From NCBI GenBank assembly GCA_019671135.1, contig JAHRHY010000003.1, positions 2,294,001-2,358,000 of the forward strand: 64,000 nucleotides of DNA. Reading direction: 5' to 3'. The DNA is from Linnemannia hyalina. Taxonomy: Eukaryota; Mortierellomycota; Mortierellomycetes; Mortierellales; Mortierellaceae. How positions within the stretch are numbered: the stretch's first letter is position 1; every line of letters starts with the position of its first letter. A program made the translations under genes and the position numbers. This document shows positions 55,799 to 64,000 of the stretch, piece by piece. Below the pieces are notes generated by a model, which saw only the letters and a program-made list of their open reading frames with translations, was not told the origin of the DNA and made no database searches.

Positions 55799-57954
55799 AT
55801 GCCTTCTTCAGTCCCCCTCGCAGCGATTCGCATCCTTCGACCCCTTCAAGGCCACCGCCCTCTCTCAAGCAACAACTTGGCTGCCCTCTCAAACATTCAG
55901 CAGGCAGAAGAAGAGCATGACCGCGCTCTACAGAGCGGCCCAACAGATCCAATCACGCTCAGCAACGAGTGCGACAGGACAAAATCTGTAGAAGATTTGC
56001 GGGATCAGCTCCTCAAGGCTGATTTCACAGACATTGAAATTGTCCACGTCTCGCTGAGGACCATTGTTGAAGTCTCGGATGCGCTGGCCAAGGAGATGAA
56101 GACCTATAATGACCGTGGTCAGGAGTTGGTTGTCTTTCAGCTCTGCGATGGCACAGGTAAGACAGAGAAAAAAAACGGTGGATAGGGAGGAGGGGATTAG
56201 AGTGTTCACGCATTTTTTTTCTATTGTTTTGTTGCGCTATTCACCTTTAATTTCTGATGAGTCCAGAAAGGGAGGACAAGGGAATTGGAATCATGCACAA
56301 CCAGAATTGACTCAACTTTGGTTTATTGTTGTGATTGACAAAATGGACTAACAACTCCAAAAAAACAACTTTTTTTTTTTGGATGTTTGCATGTAGAACT
56401 GGATGGCTATCCTGGCGTCTCGATGATTCATGAACTGGAAAAGCGCAAGATCCCATTTACCGGCTCAGACTCTGGTAAGGTGGAATTTGCTTTTCTTGTA
56501 TTTCGTTTTTGTGGGGTCTGATTGGTTTAGGGAGGGAATGGGACAATGAATGAATGACCTGACAAACAAGAAGCAGAACAAGAGGAGTCACGACCAAAAA
56601 GACAACGAGGGGGCGAGGAAAAAATCAGGAGTACGGCAGGAAGAGTACTGAGAGAAAGGAGGTGCATTGCATTGCATATAAGCCGAACATGGGCTCTTGT
56701 GACTGACTCTACATGGATGCCACATCTTTAATCCCTTTTATTCTCATACCCATAATTCCGGCGGTGAAATAGCCTTCTACATCATCTCCAGCTCAAAGCC
56801 GATCCTCAAGCGGGAACTCCAAAAGGCCAATGTGCCGACCTCCTCCTTCGAAGAGTTTATCGACCCACCCAAGATGACCGACCTCGACAACATCATCAGG
56901 GAGATCGGCTTCCCTATGATTGTCAAGCCTTCGATTTCCTATGCGTCCATCAACATCTCGATGAAGTCTGTTGTCCACACACCAGACGAGTTGCTGGAGC
57001 AGGTCAACTTGTCCCTCAGTGCCAGCAAGTCTGGGGCCAAGCTTACAGGCCAGGTCCTGACGGAGCGCACAGATGAACAGAATAAGCAGGATCAGCGGAT
57101 GGCGAAGTTGCTCAAGAAGGAGCAAAAGATGGAGATTGACATCGAAACGCCTACTGTCTTTGTTGAGAGGTACCTGGCTGGACGCGAGTTCACTGCTTTG
57201 GTTGTCGGTGATAAGGACTGGGGTGTTCGTGTCTACCCTGTTGCCGAGCGCGCCTTTGACCCAAAGCTCGGCAAGTTTGAGCGCCTTCTCTCCTTTGACC
57301 AATACTGGGATGGATATAATTTGGAGGGAGGATCGGGCAATGAGGAGTTTTGCAAGTACCAGATGGCCAATGGAGCGTGGCAGGATCACCTTCAGCAGGT
57401 TGCTAAGGATGCCTATCTTGCCCTCGATGGAAACGGTTACGGACGCGGTAAGCTTCCATTTCTTCAGTGATGTTTAAAGTGAGGCTAGCTTTTATCGTTG
57501 TCGTTCATGTACTAACGGGATGCCTCTTTTTCGTTTGATTCATCGCATGTCATATAGTTGATATTCGTACGGTCGAGATGGATACATGCGAGCCAGTCGT
57601 GCTTGAGGTCAATGCCAACTGTGGCCTTTCATTCGAGAAAGGTACGTGTTTTGTTTGAGACGTTGATGCACTTCGTTTCATGCCCTATGCATATCTGATC
57701 TAACACTTTCGCTTTATTTATTTTTTGGAACCGTCTCATCCCTGATAGACTCATCGTCGTTGGCAAACATCCTCTTGATGACGAACGTGTCCCCCCCTGG
57801 GTTTGTTCGGGACCTGATCGACAATGCAATCCACCGCAACTATCGGCTGAACCACCTTGCATCACACAAGCTGTTCACCCCTCACCGTGCCGGTGTCACT
57901 GCTGTCCATGCCAGCACTGCCCGACATGTTCACGAGGTCCTTGTCCAGAGCTAG
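55799..57954 (+). CDS. D-Ala-D-Ala-ligase-like ATP-grasp protein, probably mitochondrial
   Basis: Five exons (55799-56156, 56397-56474, 56773-57447, 57558-57641, 57749-57954), all joined in phase 1, give 466 residues. The Ddl-like fold is readable: VFQLCDGTELDGYPGVSMIH; KIPFTGSD; FPMIVKPSISYASINISMKS; VFVERYLAGREFTALVVGD; VDIRTVEM; LEVNANCGLS, which carries the metal-binding Glu/Asn pair. The bacterial N-terminal GGxSxE signature was not found, and a charged insert (residues ~250-290) separates two core strands. The first ~30 residues are basic and hydrophobic without acidic residues (AAIRILRPLQGHRP), like a mitochondrial presequence. Fungi have no peptidoglycan, so the amide-forming substrate is unknown. 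Bacterial origin is possible, but five exons argue against a recent transfer. Confidence 0.85.
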
Positions 57955-58108
57955 CAGACTTAATTTTGTGTCCCCTTGTGCTTGGCCCTCTCTCTCAGCC
58001 AGTCACGATTTCCCTCTCTTTTGAGGCAAATAAAAAAACGCGAGTTTTCTCTGTTGTCATCAACCATTCTTTCACTCTCATCAACGACAACGACAAGAAC
58101 AGCAGAAC

Positions 58109-59894
58109 ATGGATCCAGAGGCGACAAAACGATCAATCGAAGTCTGTGACGCGTATGTCTTTTCATCGACGTTTTTTAATAACCGTGATCGTGACTTCCA
58201 CAACAGGAGAATGAAAGCAACCATTGGTACAGAGAACAAACAACGGACATCTTTCTGACATGTCTCTTAAATGTCTATTCACGTTTGGTGGCGCTCTTTA
58301 GGCTCAAGAACGAGTTCAAGCATGGAAGGCTGTATATCCACGCATTCCAGGAGGAATTTATGCTCCAGAACCAACTAGACAAGCTGGAGGCGGTCTCGGG
58401 AGGTGCTGCCCTGGCGCTTACTCGGCTTGAAGGCGACCTGTTGCACTACAAGGTACTGCCCATGGCACTCGTCTGGAGAAGAATGGCATCGAATGGAAAG
58501 AGGATCAAAAGCGTCAAACACGTAATCAGGAAAAAGGAAACTAACCGGAGTCACACCACTCTTTTTGAAAATTCAACAGGAACATTTTAACAAGCTGGCG
58601 ATTTCATTCACGGAACAAACGTCGAAGGAAAAGTTTCTGAGGGCGATTGATGAGGATATACCTATCAACATTACTCTCGACAGTAACCAAAGTCTTGGTA
58701 TGAAAGATAACTTTGAACACTTTGGCGTGCTTGGACTGGAGTGTGAAAGATGGTAACGAGAATAAGATTATTATTTAACTCTGCCATTTTCTATTTTTCA
58801 CCTATTGATAGAGTCAAAGGCGGCAAACCTGAGGAGGAAACTGGAGGAGAGGGAGCAGGTCGTAAGTCAGATCCAGGCAGAGATTGGCGAGGTTGCCGAG
58901 GTCGCATGTCGAGGTAAGGTGGATTGGGGTTTACTTTTGAAATGGCATGTGTGTTTGGTCGCCTTCATATCAACGGTATCGTTTTCTTCGTTGTAGATTA
59001 TGATGGACTGCACAAGACTATCACGGAACTGAGGTCGATGCTGCAGGAGATGGATTACATGGAGAACAACTATACAGAACTGAAGAAGGCAGACGACAAT
59101 TTTACGGTAAGATTTAACTCAGTAGACAGACGATGTGAGATTGATACGTGCGTTGCCACTACCAGAAATACTTATCTATTTCGATTTTCTCGCTATCGTT
59201 TCCTATGCAGGGCATGACACCAGAGTATACACAACAAGTTCTGGCGAAACAGGTAATTAGTCCTCTCGATTCGTATTGTATATTTGAATATTTCAGACCT
59301 CCAGCCCTTAACTATCGACGTTTGCCATTCAATTAGACGCAAGAGTTACATAACCTTCACCAAAGGTCGGATGAGCTGACGGCGGAAATAGAAGAGCTGA
59401 AGTGGCAGGAGAGTAGACTAAAAGAGAGCAACCAAAAGCTGACGGTACAACGGAACCAGGCAGAACTTCTAGCCAAGGAGACGATCTTGATGAGTGCTCT
59501 GCGTCGGCCGGAGCTTGAGAGCGCCTACAAGGAATGTTTAGAGGCGACAGAACTGTACCAGGACGCCGTTGGATTGGAGTCGGCACAATATCTGGAAGAG
59601 TCGAATGTGCTAGTGTTGAAGTACAGGGTTCTGCCTGGATCATCGACGCTTCATAGCGTGGATCCATCCAAAGCTTCGTCGACGAGGACGACGCAGGCTG
59701 GCAAGAATGGACGGAAAGCGGTGTTCCCGCAGCTGTCGATGAAGCTGCACCCGAGGAGTGGGCGGCTGATGTCGGCTACTATAGAGAATGCAGGATGCGA
59801 TGTGAAGGATGTGATTCAGACTGCCAAGACTAGGAATGATATCTCGTTCCTGGTAGTCGAGACTCTTGACCGCGTCATGAAAGCACACCCATAG
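58109..59894 (+). CDS. Coiled-coil protein with RWD-like C-terminus, Sos7-type kinetochore candidate
   Basis: Seven exons (58109-58152, 58218-58452, 58580-58697, 58812-58913, 58997-59106, 59211-59252, 59337-59894) give 402 residues. The exon 2 acceptor (AAAG at 58217) is weak but is the only one that keeps ANHWYREQTTDIFLTCLLNV in frame with exon 1. Residues ~90-270 are mostly coiled coil (LRRKLEEREQVVSQIQAE, EIEELKWQESRLKESNQ). The C-terminal ~130 residues look like an RWD fold (NVLVLKYRVL, FPQLSMKLHPRSGRL, FLVVETLDRVM). The segment KEKFLRAIDEDIPINI recalls the fungal kinetochore protein Sos7, partner of KNL1/Spc7. That assignment is from memory. It starts 154 bp after the ATP-grasp stop on the same strand. 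Confidence 0.7.
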
Positions 59895-60487
59895 CTCCTT
59901 CCCTTTTTTATATACAAACTAATTTATGCACCCACAGCAAATCCTGGCGAGAGTTGGCAAGAGACAAGAAACAAGAGTGGAATGGTGTGAAGCGAAGAAA
60001 GATTGAGAGAGAGGGGAGGGAACACACTCTTCACTCTTCTCCCTTCATTCTTTGATCGATTTGTGAACAATGCAAAAGAGCAAGATTCATGGCCCGCTCC
60101 TGTTTGTATGGTGCAGGAAGGCGTTCCTTTTTCCTCTGAGCATTTTTCCATCGACTGAGACTTCATCGTAGTCAGGTTAATGGGCGAAATCGAAATCACA
60201 TAAATAGAGTGCCGCGCTATGTGTGTGATACTTTTTTTTCTTTTCTTTCTCTCTCTCCCCCTCTATTTTCCCACCTACCTTTTTTGTTCTTCTCCAACGG
60301 ACACACAACACACTCCATTTTCGCACTCTCTTGTCCTCGTCGTCCTTCCCTTACCCTTCTTCTCTTCCCCTTCCAACTCCTGATCACCCCTCACGCCTGA
60401 TCTCTGCACTTGATCTTCTTGATTCATTCATTCCCTCACTTCATTCACTCCCCTTCACTCATTCATACGTTACCTATTACTCAATCG
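59895..60487. other. Intergenic, PUT1 leader
   Basis: No gene. The right half (60230-60487) is a T/C-rich leader typical of plus-strand genes in this window. Confidence 0.55.
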
Positions 60488-63214
60488 ATGGCCTCTCGTA
60501 TCCTCGCCTCTGTCCGCCCACTGCACGGCCTCAATGGCTCTTGGGCCTCCTCCCCCATCGTTGCTCGTCAATGGTCATCCTCCCCCTTGAAATCTTTTAC
60601 GCCCCACTCTCGAGGACACACGCGCCTTTCTCCTCTCCCACGCTTTTACTCTTCCTCTTCCTTCCCCGCCTCATCCCAGGCTGCCAAGGCTTCACCGTCG
60701 ACTTTCTGGACCAAGACCGCAATTGGAGGCACCATTGCTCTGGCCACTTCTGCGACTCTCCTCAACCAGCTCACCAAGGCACCTCAGATGGAAGCGAACG
60801 CCCACAACAGCTCTTCCAGCTTCACTGGAGGTAACGTTGTCCAGGACCTCAAGGACGAGCACAACCGCATTGGAGTTGAGAAGAAGTCGACCACGGATCT
60901 TTTGTTGTCGATGTTTGTTTATAAGCTGTGCACGTTCAGCCTGTTGGTTGATTTGGCCCCCAAGATCATTCACCTTGCCGAGATGGTTCAATTGACCCCT
61001 CCTGTCTACTGGGTTGTCCGCAAGACCTTCTTTGCCCAGTTCTGCGGGTAAGAGCTTTGATGGATTTTGTTTACATGCAGACATCTGTACTTGCTGTTTG
61101 TGAGGTGGCGTGCTGTGCTTGTTATTTTTGTGCATTCCTTCGAGAAGTTCCTTTGGGAGCCTTTTCTATTTTTTCTTTGTCCTACTCTCCTTTCTTTTCT
61201 CCCCCGATTAGCTGTTTGTAGACCTATTTTGTCCTTGTTCTTTCCCCTATTCCTCTTCCTCGTCTGTTCCTACCCCTTCCCCTGTTCCTGTTCCTGTTCC
61301 TGTTCCTGCTCTTTAACTCCCCCTTTGTTTTCATTTTCCACTTCTTCTGTCTTCTCGTTTGTTATTTTTTTTTAATCGCGATGGGATTATATTCTCCGAC
61401 TGGGAGTGAATGGCACCAGTCGACAGCCGCCATTTGGACCATGTTCCAGGACGGAGTTGGTGGCGGAGACTTTCTCAACCATGTTCGTTGAAAGTGACAC
61501 GACCCGGGGAATTTGGATTATTGGGTTTGGATCAACATGTCTCACCTTGCAAGCTAGTTAGAACGCGCTAGTGGGCTGTGCTCCCTGTCACGTTATAGTG
61601 GCTGTGTTGTTATACGATATTCGCATTGGAACCATCAGCACTAACCTTCTCTCCACTGCATAAAACTTACTAGTGGCGAGACTGCAGAGGATTGCATTGG
61701 AACGATGAAGTCGCTCGGAAACGGTGGCATTGGATCGATCCTCGATCTCTCGATTGAGGTTGACCTTGACGAGTCTGACCTCGACAGCCAGACCCCCGAG
61801 GAGATCCGCTCTCGCTTCAACAAGAGCGCCGACAACATTGCTGACCAGATCAGCACCTGCATTGCTACCGCTTCCCACATGGCAAAGTCCTTTGCTGCCA
61901 TCAAGATCACCGCCATGGGCTCTCCTTTGCTCTTGCAGCAAGTCTCCAACACCTTGACTACTCTCGAGTCTCGCTTCAGAGCCATGAACCAGGACAAGGA
62001 TGGCAAGATCACCAAGGACGAGTTCAAGCAGTTGGTCAAGATGCTCCCCAGCCCTCTCCAGAATCACGATTCCTTGGATGCTGTTGTTGATCAGCTGTTC
62101 AAGGAGGCTGACAAGGACAAGGATGGCCGTGTTGACTGGGTTGATTTCGCCTGCACCGTTTCGTTGAACCGCGATGAGACTCGTGCCCTGTTCACTTCCG
62201 AGCAGGCTGATAGCGAGGCCACCACCGCTGTCCCCGGTCTTTTCAAGGAGGATCTCGATGACTACAAGCGTCTTTTGACCCGCATGGAGAAGCTCTGCGA
62301 CCAAGCTGAGACAACCCGCACAAGACTCATGATTGATGCCGAACAATCGTACTTCCAGCCTGCGATCGACAACGTGGCGTTGCATCTCCAGGAGCACTAC
62401 AACCATACCCCTCATGCTGATGGACCCCTCATCTTCAACACTTACCAGATGTACCTCAAGGATGCTCTCGGTCGTCTTCAGCAGGATTATACCCGTGCTC
62501 AGAGAAACAACTACGTCTTGGCCGCCAAGCTGGTCCGCGGCGCCTACATGGTCAGCGAGCGCAAGAGAGCACTTGAGTTGGGCTTGGAAGACCCTATCTG
62601 CGATGGCATTGTGGCCACTCACGTCTCTTACAACGCTGGTGTTGACTTTATGCTGGGCGAGATGGCTCACCAGCAAAAGTCGATTGAGGCTAAGGAGGAG
62701 AAGAAGGATGATGCCTTGTCGATGAAGAGCTCCCCTGTTGTTCTCTTCGTTGCATCGCACAACAAGGACTCTGTCATTCGTACCTGTGAGCGCATGCAGG
62801 ATCTTGGAGTGTCGCCTCAGTCCGAGCTGGTCGTGTTTGGCCAATTGATGGGTATGTGCGATCAGATCTCGTACACCCTCGGCCAGCATGGCTATGGCAT
62901 CTACAAATACGTTCCCTACGGCCCCATCCACCACGTCATCCCATACCTCATCCGGTAAGTTGACTCTCCAATCTCACCCTGCCGTCCCAATGCCATGACT
63001 ATGTTTCCAGGTCTGTCTGTGTAAAGCGTTGTATCTAACATTTAATTCTTTCGTTCAATCTGATAGTCGTGCTCAAGAGAACTCGTCTGTGCTTGGAGGA
63101 GTTGCCGTCGAGCGCAACCTGCTCTGGGAGGAGTTGAAGATGCGCTTTTCGACGTCGCGTGCTCAGATCCAGGGTGTGCCTATTGTCCCCGCTGGTCCTG
63201 CCACTGCCATGTAA
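60488..63214 (+). CDS. PUT1: Mitochondrial proline dehydrogenase with two EF-hands
   Basis: Exons 60488-61047, 61674-62954 and 63067-63214 give 662 residues. The N-terminus is Arg/Ser-rich without acids (MASRILASVRPLHGLNG), a mitochondrial presequence. A hydrophobic stretch is at ~76-95. The FAD-binding PRODH barrel includes FCGGETAEDC, RLMIDAEQSYFQPAI, IFNTYQMYLKDAL, AKLVRGAYMVSERKRA, FVASHNKDSV, YVPYGPIHHVIPYLIRRAQE and NSSVLGGVAVERNLLWEEL, the C-terminal substrate loop. The enzyme oxidises L-proline to pyrroline-5-carboxylate and passes electrons to quinone. Between the first and second barrel parts lies an EF-hand pair with complete loops (NQDKDGKITKDE at residue ~292; DKDKDGRVDWVD at ~333), suggesting calcium control. 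Intron 1 is long (626 nt). The yeast enzyme (~476 aa) is shorter and, as I recall it, lacks the EF-hands. Confidence 0.95.
61281..61310 (+). repeat. (TGTTCC)n hexamer repeat in PUT1 intron 1
   Basis: Four to five consecutive TGTTCC units lie in the long first intron of the proline dehydrogenase gene, inside a wider pyrimidine tract. Confidence 0.85.
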
Positions 63215-63238
63215 AAAAAAAAAAAAAAAAAAAAAAAA
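63213..63238 (+). repeat. A26 homopolymer overlapping the PUT1 stop codon
   Basis: The stop codon TAA of proline dehydrogenase is the beginning of an uninterrupted run of 26 A residues. The following sequence is ordinary 3' DNA, so this is not a gene end by polyadenylation. Confidence 0.95.
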
Positions 63239-64000
63239 GGAACGAGGCTATACCTTCACCGCACACTTGCAACATTTTTTATCTTCTCATATTTCATATC
63301 TTCCCTCAGCATTTCATTGTACTCAAACCAAACAGCATAAAAGATCATTTTTTCAATCCAAACATTTTGGCGCGAAAATGAATGGTGCTTCACAGGCCTT
63401 GCGATCACGGGTTTCCACGTGACGTGAGCTTTTCACCAGCGAAAGCTGATCCACTCGACATTTGGTGTGAACATTCTGGTTGACCTTTCTTCCGTCTTTC
63501 ATCGTTGTTTCTTGCCACCAAACGATTACAACACATCCAACCCGATCCGTCTTTAGCCTTTCACCACCCTTCTCCTTTGACAAGGACAGACAGCCTTTCA
63601 ACAAAGGTAGTAATGACTTGACAGTATACCGACAAAAACAACGAAGCAAAAAACACCTCCAGTCGAACTCTCAGGAATGGCGGCAAAAAACATAAAAAGC
63701 GACCTAAAAGAACACAAAAAAGAGCCGACCAACATACCCTTGGCGAGGTGCAAACAGACGGGCGTGTGGTGAACCTTGTCGAACACTAATAGCAACAATA
63801 TCAATATCAATAACGGGCGGGCGCAAGCAAACGCATAACGGTGGCGGGGGTCGACTCCCCCACAAGCCAGCAAAGCAACACTTCAGTTATTCACCACCTG
63901 CTCTTTTTTTCCCTCTTCACTTTTTTTCCTCCTCTTGTTCTTCCAATCACCACCAGGATCTTTTATTTCATCAGAACCCAAGGGCCTACATCATCAAGCA
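63215..64000. other. Right-edge intergenic region
   Basis: No gene is supported. It contains the A26 run, an A/C-rich zone (63640-63830), a G5/C5 inverted repeat around GTCGAC (63846-63861) and, from 63890, a pyrimidine-rich stretch that may be the leader of a gene beyond the window. Confidence 0.5.

Noticed and set aside
61588..62934. 448-codon open frame on the minus strand
   Set aside because: It lies exactly opposite the proline dehydrogenase exon, whose conserved motifs and splice phases are decisive. The antisense frame has no recognisable motif.
63846..63861. GGGGG-TCGACT-CCCCC hairpin resembling a tRNA T-arm
   Set aside because: The loop is six, not seven, bases, and no acceptor, D or anticodon arm can be folded around it on either strand.

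Overview
The window is nuclear DNA of a filamentous fungus. Genes are split by short GT-AG introns (mostly 60-300 nt) with TAG/CAG acceptors. Leaders are strongly pyrimidine-rich. The gene set (WNK kinase, SREK1IP1-like zinc-knuckle protein, WAPL, a tandem START protein, LRR F-box protein, Ser/Gln/Pro-rich tails) points to an early-diverging lineage. Mortierellomycota is my best guess, from memory of such genomes rather than from any diagnostic marker. There are no rRNA or tRNA genes, no CRISPR array and no intact transposon. I count 17 protein-coding genes, one of them cut by the left edge, and one ABC-transporter pseudogene. All spliced models were built by hand; each keeps phase across its introns, and each complete CDS totals a multiple of three.

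Layout. 0-9 kb: an LRR F-box gene (-), a 2.6 kb gene-poor stretch, a decayed ABCC/MRP transporter (-) and RPL9 (-). 9-24 kb: an unrecognised acidic-tailed nuclear-type protein (-), divergent from the vacuolar autophagy lipase ATG15 (+); then a WNK-type kinase (+), a seven-helix receptor-like protein (+) and glutathione-dependent formaldehyde dehydrogenase SFA1 (-). 24-43 kb: the large Golgi Arf-GEF GEA/GBF1 (-, 12 exons), divergent from a tandem START-domain protein with a C-terminal membrane anchor (+); then an FHA protein with a Ki-67/Repo-Man-type PP1 docking motif (+). 43-55 kb: a small basic Alb1-like protein (+), the cohesin-release factor WAPL (-), an SREK1IP1-like RS-rich protein (+), 3 kb without a convincing gene, and a Kelch-BTB protein (+). 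55-64 kb: a D-Ala-D-Ala-ligase-like ATP-grasp protein with a probable mitochondrial presequence (+), a coiled-coil kinetochore-type (Sos7-like) protein (+) and proline dehydrogenase carrying two EF-hands (+).

There is no operon-like organisation and most neighbours are functionally unrelated. A loose theme is chromosome behaviour: WAPL, the Ki-67-like PP1 scaffold and the Sos7-like protein all act on mitotic chromosomes in other organisms. A second theme is membrane traffic and lipid handling (ATG15, GEA, START protein). The most novel item is the FHA-PP1 protein at 38.9-42.9 kb, which joins Ki-67's N-terminal domain and its phosphatase-docking motif in a fungus. Next come the WNK kinase with an intact chloride-pocket motif, the Ddl-like ATP-grasp protein and the EF-hand proline dehydrogenase.
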